DNA of 64,000 bases, from positions 1 through 64,000 of the forward strand of contig MWCO01000012.1 of the NCBI GenBank assembly GCA_002070115.1. Reading direction: 5' to 3'. How positions within the stretch are numbered: position 1 is the stretch's first letter; every line of letters starts with the position of its first letter. The position numbers and the translations under genes are program-made. A model generated the notes under the pieces. That model was not told the DNA's origin. It searched no databases and saw nothing but the letters and a program-made list of their open reading frames with translations. The stretch comes from Deltaproteobacteria bacterium ADurb.Bin207 (GTDB taxonomy: Bacteria > Myxococcota_A > Polyangia > Polyangiales > Polyangiaceae). Shown here one piece after another: positions 28,299 through 37,055 of the stretch.

Positions 28299-29303
28299 AT
28301 GCTTCCGCTCGTGAGCGTTTTGTTTCCCTATCGCAACGCCGCGGAAACGGTCGAACAAGCCCTCGACAGCATTCTTTGCCAAACCTACGAGCATTTGGAG
28401 GTGTGTGCGGTTGACGATGGTTCGTTGGATGAGGGGGCATCGATCGTGGCGGCGCGGGCGAGGCGTGACTCACGCGTGAGGTGTTTGTCGACGGACGGCC
28501 GTGGGCTCGTCGCGGCGTTGCAACATGCGCATCGGTTTTCTCACGGTGAATATATCGCTCGCATGGATAGCGACGATATTTCGCTTCCCACGCGTATTGA
28601 GCGTCAAGTGCAATGGCTACGCGCCAACCCGAAGGTGGGCGTCGTGGGGGTTCAAGTCGAAGGGTTTCCTACCGATGATCTTGGGGAGGGGATGCGAAGG
28701 TACATCGATTGGCAGAACGCGTTGGTTACCCCGCAACAGCACGCCCAAGAGATTTTCGTCGAAGCTCCCCTCTGTCATCCCACGGCATTGCTTCGTCGTG
28801 AGGCTCTCGAGCAAGTCGGTGGATGGATCGACACGAAAGGGCCGGAAGACTATGATTTGTGGCTACGTCTTGATCAAGCGGGGTGGCAGCTCGCCAAGGT
28901 AACAGAAGTGCTCTTTCGATGGCGACACCATGCTGGTCGAGCGACATTTTCGGAGAGTCGATACGCCTTGGCGCGATTTCGGGAAACCAAAGCCAAGTAT
29001 CTTGCCCATCGCATTCGCAGCCTTGCCATGCCAATGGTGATATGGGGCGCGGGCCCCACGGGTAAACGGCTTTGCCGAGAACTCGAATCGCATGGATTGC
29101 GTCCGCGTTATTTCGTGGATATCGATCCGCGAAAAATGGGTCGGGAGGCTCGTGGAATTCCCATCCGCTCGGTGCAGGAACTCAGAAGCGGGCGTGAAAC
29201 TATCGTAGTCGCGGTGGGAGCCCGGGGCGCACGGAACTTGATCCGCGATTTTTTGATCCCTCGAGGGTTTGTCGAGGGAAAACATTTTCTATTCGCGGCC
29301 TGA
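28299..29303 (+). CDS. Family 2 glycosyltransferase with a C-terminal PglD-like N-domain
   Basis: A 334-aa protein. The first 230 residues are a GT-A fold: VSVLFPYRNAAETVEQAL at the start, VDDGS at 38-42, a DSDD metal motif at 90-93, and the acceptor-side EDYDLWLRL near 192. The last 95 residues (PMVIWGAGPTGKRLCREL, PRYFVDIDPRKMGREARG) look like the nucleotide-binding front part of PglD-type sugar acetyltransferases, an unusual extension. It probably adds a sugar to a lipid-linked or surface glycan in the cytoplasm; donor and acceptor are not known. No other glycan genes are adjacent. Confidence 0.85.
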   Translation: MLPLVSVLFPYRNAAETVEQALDSILCQTYEHLEVCAVDDGSLDEGASIVAARARRDSRVRCLSTDGRGLVAALQHAHRFSHGEYIARMDSDDISLPTRIERQVQWLRANPKVGVVGVQVEGFPTDDLGEGMRRYIDWQNALVTPQQHAQEIFVEAPLCHPTALLRREALEQVGGWIDTKGPEDYDLWLRLDQAGWQLAKVTEVLFRWRHHAGRATFSESRYALARFRETKAKYLAHRIRSLAMPMVIWGAGPTGKRLCRELESHGLRPRYFVDIDPRKMGREARGIPIRSVQELRSGRETIVVAVGARGARNLIRDFLIPRGFVEGKHFLFAA

Positions 29304-29316
29304 ACCGATCTTTCCC

Positions 29317-29763
29317 TCAGCCGTACTCTCCCCGAATATAGTCTCGCAAGTAGGTGGCTTCCGCTTCGATGGTCATCAATTGGGAGCGCACTACATCGCC
29401 AATCGATACGATTCCCACCAATTTTCCTTTTTGCATGATGGGCATGTGTCGAAATCGCTTATCGGTCATCACGCGTTTGGCGACCTCGACATCATCGGAA
29501 AACCTTCCCACGACAATGTCGCGGGTCATGACCTCGGATACGGGTTTGTTCAAAAACCCCTCCCCTTGCGCGGCTTGGCGCAACACATCGCGTTCGGTGA
29601 CGATTCCCGCGGGTCTGCCTTCCGAGGTGATCACGAGAGCCCCAAAATTGTTGGTCGCCATCATTTTGACGGCTTCCCGCATCAAGGTGGACTCGTCGGC
29701 CGTAACCACACCGCCTTTGGTTTTCCCTTGTAGCACGTCTTCTAGCGTCATTTTCACACGCAT
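29317..29763 (-). CDS. Stand-alone CBS-pair protein
   Basis: A 148-aa protein made of two CBS motifs (about 15-70 and 80-140), with the signature repeats FGALVITSEGRPAGIVTERD and FRHMPIMQKGKLVGIVSIGD. CBS pairs bind adenine nucleotides and regulate partner proteins; a free-standing pair often acts as a nucleotide sensor. The N-terminus reads MRVKMTLEDVLQ. It converges with the glycosyltransferase gene across 13 bp and has no visible partner. The gap 29764-29980 shows no clear element beyond presumed promoters. Confidence 0.9.
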   Translation of the reverse strand: MRVKMTLEDVLQGKTKGGVVTADESTLMREAVKMMATNNFGALVITSEGRPAGIVTERDVLRQAAQGEGFLNKPVSEVMTRDIVVGRFSDDVEVAKRVMTDKRFRHMPIMQKGKLVGIVSIGDVVRSQLMTIEAEATYLRDYIRGEYG

Positions 29764-29980
29764 GGCCGTTCCCTCCTGACGAGCAATTGGTGAACATATC
29801 GTTGGTTCGCACGATTGAAAGTGTCAAGGGTTTGGCGTGATAGGGGGAAAGAAGGAAGCGGAGATGGTCCTGGGGAGGTTCCAAGCGAACGGAGGGTAAG
29901 GAGTTGTGGGCGAGGCAAACGTTGGGGTCACGTGAAGGCGGTGGGTCTGGCATGATGGTGGCGCAAGCCAAGGACCCAGC

Positions 29981-32548
29981 ATGTCGGATACGTCATTTCC
30001 TTTGGTACGAATACTGTCCCGCTTGAGCCAGCGTGGAAGCAACGTGGATCGGGACGAGCTATTGAGCTTGTTTCTCGACTACGTGAGCGAGCTTGGTTTT
30101 GATTTATACCCTGCGCAAGAGGAGGCGATTCTTGAGTTATTGCAGTGGCATCATGTGATTTTGAACACGCCCACGGGGTCGGGCAAGTCGCTGGTGGCGA
30201 TGGCGTTGCATTTCCAGGCGCTGGCGGAAAATCGGGTGTGTTATTACACATCGCCGATCAAAGCGCTCGCCAACGAAAAGTTTTTTGATTTGTGTGAGAC
30301 GCTGGGTCCAGAAAACGTGGGGTTGATGACGGGCGATGGTTCGGTCAACCGGGATGCGCCGATTATTTGCTGTACAGCGGAGATCCTAGCCAACCGAGCG
30401 CTTCGAGAGCCTGACTTTCCCGTGGATTACGTGGTGATGGATGAATTTCATTACTACGGGGATCGGGAGCGGGGGATGGCGTGGCAGATACCGCTCATCA
30501 CACTACGGGACACGGTTTTTTTGCTCATGAGCGCCACGTTGGGGGATGTGAGTGAGATTGCGAAGCGATTGGATGCGTATACGGATCGGCAGGTCTCGGT
30601 CATTACGGGCGCGCAGCGTCCGGTGCCTTTGACCTTTTCGTATCGGGAGGCGATGACGCACGAGACGGTTCAGGAGCTATTCGACAGCAACGAGGCGCCG
30701 ATTTATCTTGTGAACTTCACGCAGCGTGCTTGTGCGGAGCAAGCCCAAGCCCTCACCAGTCTATCTTTTCTCTCCAAGCAGGAGCGTCAACAGATCGCCG
30801 CGGAGCTGCAAAGTGTTCGTTTCGACACACCGAACGGCAAGGAACTATCCCGTTTTTTGCGTGCGGGGATTGGAATTCATCACGCGGGGTTGCTTCCCAA
30901 GTATCGCCTTACGGTCGAAAAGCTATCGCAAGCCGGGTTTTTGAAAGTGGTAAGCGGAACCGACAGTCTGGGGGTGGGGGTCAATATTCCCATTCGATCC
31001 GTGGTGTTTCGCCAGCTTTGCAAGTTCGATGGGGATAGGACGGCGATCCTGACTGCTCGAGAGTTTCATCAGATAGCTGGACGCGCAGGTCGTCGCGGAT
31101 TCGATGATCACGGCCTGGTCGTCGTGCAAAGCCCCGAGCACATCGCGGAGAATCGTCGGCTCGAAGCGAAAAGGATCAAAAACCCGCATCTGAAAAACAA
31201 ATTGGTCAACAAAAAGCCTCCCATCAAAGGGTACGTTCCTTGGGACGAGAAGACCTTCGACCGACTGCGCGAAGCTCCTCCCGAACCGCTCGTCCCGCAG
31301 TTCAGTGTCAACCACGGCATGCTCATTCAAGTGCTCCAGGCCTACGCCCATGTTCCTGGAGGCGGTTACCGAAGGATCGTGGAAATCATCCAACGAGCCC
31401 ATCTTCGGGATGCGGAAAAACGGATCCAGCTTCGTCTTGCCGCCAAGCTATTTATGTCTTTGCGTCAGGTGGGTGTGGTGCAAGTCGAGTGGGAGGACAA
31501 CGAACCGTTGCGATTCGTTCGCGTCCGTGAGGACTTGCAGAAGGATTTCTCGCTGCATCAAGCGCTGTCGTTGTTTTTGGTGGAGGCGGTGGAGTTGATC
31601 GATCCCACGACGGAGACCCACGCGCTCGACGTGCTGACGCTGGTCGAGTCGATCCTCGAGAATCCCACGGTGGTGTTGCTCAAACAGGTGGACAAGCTCA
31701 AGGGAGAATTGGTGGGCAAGCTCAAAGCCGAAGGCGTCGAATACGAAGAGCGCATGGAAGCCCTCGAGCGTGTGGAGTATCCCAAACCCAACGCCGAGTT
31801 CATTTACGAAACGTTCAACCTATTCGCCAAAGGGCATCCTTGGGTGGGAGCCGAAAACATCAAGCCCAAGTCGGTCGCTCGTGACATGGTCGAACGAGCC
31901 GTGACGTTCAACGAGTATGTGCGAGATCTTGGTCTCGCTCGCTCGGAAGGCGTGCTGCTCCGGTACCTCACGCAAGTATACAAAACGTGCGTTCAAAACG
32001 TTCCGGAGACGTTGCGAACGGAGCCGTTCGACGATGTCATCTCTTTTCTTCATACGATGATCATTCGTACGGATTCGAGCCTCATCGAAGAGTGGGAGCG
32101 AATGATGCGCGGCGAGATCGTGCGTCCTAAGGATCGGTTCCAGCCTCCGGAACCCACTTCCCCCACTCATCTTGCTTCAGACTTCAAGGCGTTCGTCCGT
32201 CGCATTCGTAATGAGATGTTCATGCTTCTCAAATCCCTGTCGGACCGCAACTGGGAGGATGCGGTGACGTGCATTCGCGACGATGGGGACGAACCGTGGA
32301 CAGAAAAACGATTCGAACAAGTGATGGCGCCGTACTTCGATGCTCATGCGTTCATCGATGTATCCCCTTCGGCACGGGGAACTCGAAATACCGAAGTGCA
32401 ACAACAAGGCGAGCAATGCTGGAGCGTGCTTCAGCGAATCATCGATCCGGAAGGCGACGAAGACTGGTTCATCGAAGGATGGATCGATCTGGATCTCATC
32501 CGTGATCAAAGCGAACCGTTGGTATCGTTGCGTCGCATTGGCTCGTGA
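29981..32548 (+). CDS. DEAD/DEAH-box helicase, Ski2-like with DUF3516 C-half
   Basis: An 855-aa superfamily 2 helicase. Walker A TPTGSGKS is at 63-70, the DEFH Walker B at 154-157, the SAT motif follows (LLMSATLG), and motif VI reads HQIAGRAGRRGFD. The C-terminal 480 residues correspond to the DUF3516 region that in bacteria accompanies Ski2-like helicases. The likely task is ATP-driven RNA (or DNA) unwinding in the cytoplasm. The ATG at 29981 is the only reasonable start. The gene stands alone between two divergent or unrelated units. Confidence 0.92.
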   Translation: MSDTSFPLVRILSRLSQRGSNVDRDELLSLFLDYVSELGFDLYPAQEEAILELLQWHHVILNTPTGSGKSLVAMALHFQALAENRVCYYTSPIKALANEKFFDLCETLGPENVGLMTGDGSVNRDAPIICCTAEILANRALREPDFPVDYVVMDEFHYYGDRERGMAWQIPLITLRDTVFLLMSATLGDVSEIAKRLDAYTDRQVSVITGAQRPVPLTFSYREAMTHETVQELFDSNEAPIYLVNFTQRACAEQAQALTSLSFLSKQERQQIAAELQSVRFDTPNGKELSRFLRAGIGIHHAGLLPKYRLTVEKLSQAGFLKVVSGTDSLGVGVNIPIRSVVFRQLCKFDGDRTAILTAREFHQIAGRAGRRGFDDHGLVVVQSPEHIAENRRLEAKRIKNPHLKNKLVNKKPPIKGYVPWDEKTFDRLREAPPEPLVPQFSVNHGMLIQVLQAYAHVPGGGYRRIVEIIQRAHLRDAEKRIQLRLAAKLFMSLRQVGVVQVEWEDNEPLRFVRVREDLQKDFSLHQALSLFLVEAVELIDPTTETHALDVLTLVESILENPTVVLLKQVDKLKGELVGKLKAEGVEYEERMEALERVEYPKPNAEFIYETFNLFAKGHPWVGAENIKPKSVARDMVERAVTFNEYVRDLGLARSEGVLLRYLTQVYKTCVQNVPETLRTEPFDDVISFLHTMIIRTDSSLIEEWERMMRGEIVRPKDRFQPPEPTSPTHLASDFKAFVRRIRNEMFMLLKSLSDRNWEDAVTCIRDDGDEPWTEKRFEQVMAPYFDAHAFIDVSPSARGTRNTEVQQQGEQCWSVLQRIIDPEGDEDWFIEGWIDLDLIRDQSEPLVSLRRIGS

Positions 32549-32657
32549 ACACGAGGGGCAGCAGAAGAGAATCGTGGAGACAATCAGGATAGTCTAATAA
32601 TTTCACATAGATACGACTCAACCGCCCTGGGATTTTTCCGCGGTTTTGGAGGCTCCG

Positions 32658-33224
32658 ATGCCCTGGTGGAGTCAGTTTTTTCCACAACGATCATTGAAGG
32701 GGATAACGACGGCGACCAGGGTATCTTTGCAAGCAACGGTGGGCGGTCGTCATCTCGTGACCAGTTTTTTGACCGGAGTTCGTGCCGTATATTTTCAGTA
32801 CACCTTCTTTCGCGAAGTGGTCGCCAAAGACGCGGCGGATAAAGTCATGTATATCGACATCGGCACACAATCGCATGGAACGAACATGCAGCTCGAGTGT
32901 GACGATGGGATCGTGGAGATCGATCCGAATCGAATGATCGTCGCGTTCGTGGGAGCGCAGGGTCATGGGGTATTGCTGAACCAACCGCTACCGGCGTCGA
33001 TGGCCGCGATCAACGAAAAGATTGGCGTATCGGGGCAGGTTTTCGTGCGGGAAATGAACCTTACGGTGGGTGAGGAGGTAACTTTCCGGGGAATCGTTGA
33101 ACCCTTGAGGGGCGATTCACCCCAGGGTCCATTTCGGCAAGCTCCCCATGATCTACGTCCACGATTTCGGGTGTGTGGGAAGCGCGGTCCGGCTCATCTC
33201 ACGCAGAAGCTGCGGTTGGGATGA
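32658..33224 (+). CDS. Unknown beta-rich protein, possibly frameshifted
   Basis: A 188-aa frame starting MPWWSQFF, with TTGGAGG at 32646-32652 upstream. Residues 30-150 are beta-rich (VYFQYTFFREVVAKDAADKV, VGEEVTFRGIVEPLRG) and recall the GIDE/SMP-like beta domain found in some myxobacterial membrane proteins, without a confident match. The last 35 residues read poorly. Another frame from about 33110 to 33330 has higher GC at third positions and protein-like content (VPYGKPARFGFVLEV), so a one-base frameshift near 33110 is possible. The next gene begins 77 bp later. Confidence 0.5.
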   Translation: MPWWSQFFPQRSLKGITTATRVSLQATVGGRHLVTSFLTGVRAVYFQYTFFREVVAKDAADKVMYIDIGTQSHGTNMQLECDDGIVEIDPNRMIVAFVGAQGHGVLLNQPLPASMAAINEKIGVSGQVFVREMNLTVGEEVTFRGIVEPLRGDSPQGPFRQAPHDLRPRFRVCGKRGPAHLTQKLRLG

Positions 33225-33301
33225 GGATGTGCATTTCTTGATGGCCGTGCCGTACGGCAAACCGGCTCGGTTTGGCTTCGTATTGGAGGTATCATGGGGG
33301 G

Positions 33302-34036
33302 ATGGTTCAACCGATAGCATTGTGCATTGAAAACCTGGACGCGCACACGCCCAAAGACCGTTATGTATGTTGTGTTGCGACGCCCGGTTATGACATTGCC
33401 CTGGGTTTGGATGAAAAAGGGGGCGTGATTTGGCGGGAAGAGGAGCGCTTGGCGCATGAGTTATGGGTTTCGGCGGACCAGCAACTCATGCTCGTTCGGC
33501 GTACGGGTCGGCCTGCGATCGTGGTCACGCGTGCCGGCCGCAGTTTGTCACTTCCGTATGACAAGCCTGTCGTATTGCTCGATTGCGATCGAATAGACGT
33601 GCAAGGCGTGCATCTTCGGATTCACATCCATGGCGAAACCGATCAGGTGGTCGCCCCTTCTTTTTGGGAGCCGGAGCGGTCGGCGGGGACGGTGGCAGCG
33701 ATCGCGACGGCGGTAGCGATCAGCGCGTCGGCCCTTGGATGCAAGTCTTCCTCGACGAGCACCAGCGAACTTACGCCCGCCACGGTGATTCACGAACCCG
33801 AGGCACCCCAACAGGCACCACCGGTCGAAACGGGTGAGGCAGCCATGGGGGAGCCAGAAGACGCGGAGACAGGGGAGAACCCCGATGGTTCGCAGGAAGA
33901 AGGTCCTGCCGCGGCGGCCTCTTCCGCATCAACCGCGGTTCCGACGCCTACCACCGTGCCAACGCGCAAGCCACCGATTGAGGTTCGGGTTCATCCTCCC
34001 AAACCGGTTCCACCAAGGCGTGACGGGGGTTATTGA
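33302..34036 (+). CDS. Membrane protein with N-terminal beta domain and Pro/Glu-rich tail
   Basis: A 244-aa protein. The first 120 residues are beta-rich (LWVSADQQLMLVRRTGRPAI, SLPYDKPVVLLDCDRI), similar in rhythm to an FHA-like sandwich but without its Ser/His/Asn signature. One membrane helix at about 130-150 (GTVAAIATAVAISASALGC) is followed by a Ser/Thr/Pro/Glu-rich tail to the end, as in envelope-spanning adaptor proteins. GGAGG lies about 12 nt before the ATG at 33302. It follows the unknown beta-rich gene in the same direction and is probably co-transcribed. Confidence 0.6.
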   Translation: MVQPIALCIENLDAHTPKDRYVCCVATPGYDIALGLDEKGGVIWREEERLAHELWVSADQQLMLVRRTGRPAIVVTRAGRSLSLPYDKPVVLLDCDRIDVQGVHLRIHIHGETDQVVAPSFWEPERSAGTVAAIATAVAISASALGCKSSSTSTSELTPATVIHEPEAPQQAPPVETGEAAMGEPEDAETGENPDGSQEEGPAAAASSASTAVPTPTTVPTRKPPIEVRVHPPKPVPPRRDGGY

Positions 34037-34078
34037 TTCGACGGACTGGAGCAGGTTTTCAACAAGGTGCCCGTTCGA

Positions 34079-34603
34079 TCATGAGCGGCGAAAAAACGTA
34101 TGGACGAGTTCGTCGCCACGCACATCGCTATAGGTTGCGTACCCCTTTTTCTCCGCCATATCCACGAGCGGAGCGGGAACGAAGGGAGTGATGAGAAGGT
34201 ATACCTGTCCCGGAGCGAGTTGATTCAGCGCCGAAAGGACTGGTTGCATGGGATGGCCGCCCGCATCGAGCAGAGGACGAGCATCGAATGATGCGGTAAC
34301 TTGTTCTGGATTGGCCCAGGGGGGAGCGGGCAGAGGTTCTTGTTGAGGTTGCGCATCGGTGGGTTGTTGTTCTTGGCCGACGGCTTCTCGCAGGCGATTG
34401 ATCAAGATGCCAAGGCCAATGCCCCCGACGGAAGCAACTTGTCTCAAGGTGGCGACCTTGGCCACGGTACGACGAAGTACTGGATTTTTCAGGGCTTGAA
34501 AGGTGGGAGACAAGCTCACGAGGACGGCTTCTAGTTCGGGGTATACCTCGAGCAGTTGAGCCACACGAACATCGGGAGTGATGAGCAACCGTTCATTCGC
34601 CAT
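34079..34603 (-). CDS. DUF1858/DUF2249 protein
   Basis: A 174-aa protein starting MANERLLITPDVRVAQLLEVYPELEAVL (here split): residues 5-65 match the DUF1858 helical domain seen in ScdA/YtfE-like and related repair proteins, and the C-terminal 70 residues (FDARPLLDAGGHPMQPVLSA ... DELVHTFFRR) match DUF2249. A Pro/Gln-rich linker joins them. The start is placed at 34603, where it overlaps the DUF438 gene by 11 bp. The pairing suggests shared work in nitric oxide or oxygen response, or iron-sulfur repair, but no substrate is shown. Confidence 0.75.
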   Translation of the reverse strand: MANERLLITPDVRVAQLLEVYPELEAVLVSLSPTFQALKNPVLRRTVAKVATLRQVASVGGIGLGILINRLREAVGQEQQPTDAQPQQEPLPAPPWANPEQVTASFDARPLLDAGGHPMQPVLSALNQLAPGQVYLLITPFVPAPLVDMAEKKGYATYSDVRGDELVHTFFRRS

Positions 34604-35846
34604 GCTCGACCTCACGTTCCCAAGTGAGGAGGCGCTGTTCACCTTGCAGTGCCCGTTTGTCCGTGAGGTCTTGGCTGACTTCGATACATCCGAGGTATTG
34701 ACCATCGGCATCGCGCATGGCGAAGTATTCGATGGAGATGAAGCGTCCTTTCATTTCGATCCAGAAGGCCGCCCGATCTTTGTTACCGTTGCGGAATTGT
34801 TCGAGAATTTGTTCGACCGTATGAACGCTCGAGGGCGGATGGCAATACTGGACTTTGCGTCCGAGGATGGCGCGCGTGCGAGCGAAGATACGTTCTGCGC
34901 CTTGGGTGAAGTAGCGAACGGTATCCTTGGCATCCACGAAGGTGATGTCGAAAGGAATGGTATTGAGCATGGCTTCTAGTTCAGCCAGGTCGAAGCTTCC
35001 CGATTTGAGTTGAATACGACCGCTTTGCGATTCTTGCGCGAGAGATTCGGGCAGATCGTCAGGGCGCCATTCACTCGGAGGATCGTAAAGACAAAATCCG
35101 ATCTCGGAACTCTGGCGTGCGATTTCAAACCATTCCTGGGACGACAACGTATCGAGGCACATGGGAAAAAGAATTTGTTCTTCTTTATCCGTCATGTCGG
35201 TGATGGCTTTGCATGCGGGAGCAAGAACGAGGTCGATCACTCCTTTGGCTTCGCCCGCGGTGACGGTGCGAGTGGAGGCCAGGGCTTCGGCGGCGGACTT
35301 GAGCAACGCGCGGGTTTCGTCGTGCTTGCCCCACATGATTTTGGGTGGACCGGTGATGCCGTGTTTTTCGAGGAAGGGGAAGAGCAGATGTTCTTTGCGA
35401 AGGTAGTGTTTCTCGACATCCATGAGGGCGTTGAAACGGAGTCGTAAGGCACTCCACACGGAGGAGACGTCTTGTTGAGGGTCGGCGACGGTGAGATCGG
35501 CACTGAGTTTTGCGACTTGTTTGACTTCGAGGCGCAAGGCTTGGTTTTCGGCGGCAAAGGTGTGGACGGGGTGTCCGGTGGGCAGTGGTTTTTTTGGTTT
35601 TCGGATTTGCACGAGACCGGAGAGGGCTTCGGCATGGACATCGCATAGTTCGAGCACTTCTTTTTCGGGAAGTCCCTCGGCCATCAACTCTTGTTCGACC
35701 TCGACGACATCCCCATAAGGAACTTCGCCCAAGAGGCGAGCAAGTTGCGCCCGCACCGCTTGTGGCGCCGTACCGTCGTGAAGCTGGCGAATCATGTGCT
35801 TGAGCAGTTCTTTGCGACGCGTGGCGTTGTCGATCACCTCACTCAT
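34593..35846 (-). CDS. DUF438-hemerythrin-PAS protein
   Basis: A 417-aa soluble protein in three parts. Residues 10-80 are a DUF438 domain (helical, RRKELLKHMIRQLHDG). Residues about 95-240 are a hemerythrin-like four-helix bundle with candidate di-iron ligands in EKHYLRKEHLLFPFLEKHG, WGKHDETR and KEEQILFPM. Residues about 280-400 are a PAS fold (NTIPFDITFVDAKDTVRYFTQ, GQYLGCIEVSQDLT). Such proteins bind O2 or NO through the di-iron or haem centre. The gene overlaps the DUF1858/DUF2249 gene by 11 bp. Upstream 35847-35999 separates it from a phosphatase gene in the same orientation. Confidence 0.85.
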   Translation of the reverse strand: MSEVIDNATRRKELLKHMIRQLHDGTAPQAVRAQLARLLGEVPYGDVVEVEQELMAEGLPEKEVLELCDVHAEALSGLVQIRKPKKPLPTGHPVHTFAAENQALRLEVKQVAKLSADLTVADPQQDVSSVWSALRLRFNALMDVEKHYLRKEHLLFPFLEKHGITGPPKIMWGKHDETRALLKSAAEALASTRTVTAGEAKGVIDLVLAPACKAITDMTDKEEQILFPMCLDTLSSQEWFEIARQSSEIGFCLYDPPSEWRPDDLPESLAQESQSGRIQLKSGSFDLAELEAMLNTIPFDITFVDAKDTVRYFTQGAERIFARTRAILGRKVQYCHPPSSVHTVEQILEQFRNGNKDRAAFWIEMKGRFISIEYFAMRDADGQYLGCIEVSQDLTDKRALQGEQRLLTWEREVEHGE

Positions 35847-35999
35847 CGTGCTGATCTCCTGGGGTTGTGGGTGGGAGCAGAAAGACCAATCCGGGCGTTA
35901 CTATGCGTCGATCTCGTGCAAGCGCAACCGTCGCGCAAAGATCATCCATAAGGGCAACGGCAAGGCGCATGGTTCGAGCAAGCCATCGTATCGGATCAG

Positions 36000-36752
36000 C
36001 TATCGGGAATCGTAGATATTCATGGCCGGAAGCTCGAGAGCGGAAAGGTACCCCCCGTGTCCACATCCCGTATCGATCCCGATGGCGTCGCCGCAACGCC
36101 AGATGCCAATCTGATCGTTCATGACACCTTTGGGGATTTCTTGGGCGAGGTATTCAGTCCCCGTGTGGCCAAAAACAACCAGCTTTCCCGTATAGTTAGA
36201 AAAGAATTCCTCATCTCGACCCCACAGCAGGCTCATGGAGTCGGTCACTTGTCGAGGGTGATAAAACCCTCCATCCGGATGCTGTGGCAGCCCCGCATGA
36301 ACATAGATGGCGTGCTCATCTTCGTACCACAGGGGCAATTGCCGAAACCATTGCACCACATCGTCGGGAAAAAAAGCCCCTGTCTGAATCATCATCCGTT
36401 CATCGGCCCGGGGTAGTTCGTTTTCGGAGGGCACCGGTCCGTCGACAAAAGATCGGAACGCGGCGAGGCATCCGTTGAGTGGCGGCATGACGAATTCGTC
36501 CCATCCGTGGTCCACGACCCGAAGCCAAGCGTCTTCGTGATTTCCGCGCAAGGCCACCACGTTCGCGCGGGTCATCGACGGAAGATTTCTAATATAATCA
36601 ACAACTTGCGCAGACTTGGGACCACGATCCACATAGTCACCGATGAACACGAGGGTGTCTTCCGCATCGAGTTCGGGAAAGCATGAAAGGAGACGAAACA
36701 ACTGGTCGAGGCCACCGTGTAAGTCTCCGACAGCGAACGTTCGGCCGGCCAT
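36000..36752 (-). CDS. PPP-family metallophosphatase
   Basis: A 250-aa calcineurin-like phosphoesterase of the PPP type. The three core motifs are complete: GDLHG at 9-13, GDYVDRG at 38-44 and GNHE at 70-73, with later His ligands in YVHAGLP and VFGHT. This size fits bacterial Ser/Thr phosphatases of the PrpA/PrpB or ApaH-like group; it could act on phosphoproteins or diadenosine polyphosphates. The region upstream holds the terminator of the next minus-strand operon, so this gene has its own promoter. Confidence 0.88.
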   Translation of the reverse strand: MAGRTFAVGDLHGGLDQLFRLLSCFPELDAEDTLVFIGDYVDRGPKSAQVVDYIRNLPSMTRANVVALRGNHEDAWLRVVDHGWDEFVMPPLNGCLAAFRSFVDGPVPSENELPRADERMMIQTGAFFPDDVVQWFRQLPLWYEDEHAIYVHAGLPQHPDGGFYHPRQVTDSMSLLWGRDEEFFSNYTGKLVVFGHTGTEYLAQEIPKGVMNDQIGIWRCGDAIGIDTGCGHGGYLSALELPAMNIYDSR

Positions 36753-36830
36753 TGGAGCGCATCTTGACAGGTGGGGCGGTACAAGGGAAGCGCAAGAGGC
36801 GATGGGTCGATAGCATCCATCGGATAGACA

Positions 36831-36881
36831 AAAAAGCTGTCGCGCGGAGAGCCTCGGGGGGGGCAGTCATCCGCGCGACAA
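36831..36881 (-). terminator. Strong intrinsic terminator of the KAS III/sulfotransferase operon
   Basis: On the minus strand a perfect 11-bp stem (TGTCGCGCGGA at 36871-36881 complement with TCCGCGCGACA at 36839-36849) encloses a 21-nt C-rich loop and is followed by GC and six T (plus-strand A-run 36831-36836). It lies about 175 bp past the sulfotransferase stop. The 303-bp space 36753-37055 holds this hairpin, a G-rich stretch, and presumably the promoter of the phosphatase gene; no gene was seen there. Confidence 0.8.
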
Positions 36882-37055
36882 GCAAAAGCGCGAAAGGACA
36901 GAGGGGGGGAGGGAGGGGTATGTCTCTCTCGCGCCGATGTTGGGATAGCATATCGTGGGGGGAAAAACCAAGATTTGGTTGCGTGGGCGCGTTGGCAGCA
37001 GCGAGGCGGCAAGGGACTAGCTTGCCGTCTTGGAATTTTCGCGACTTACGACGGT

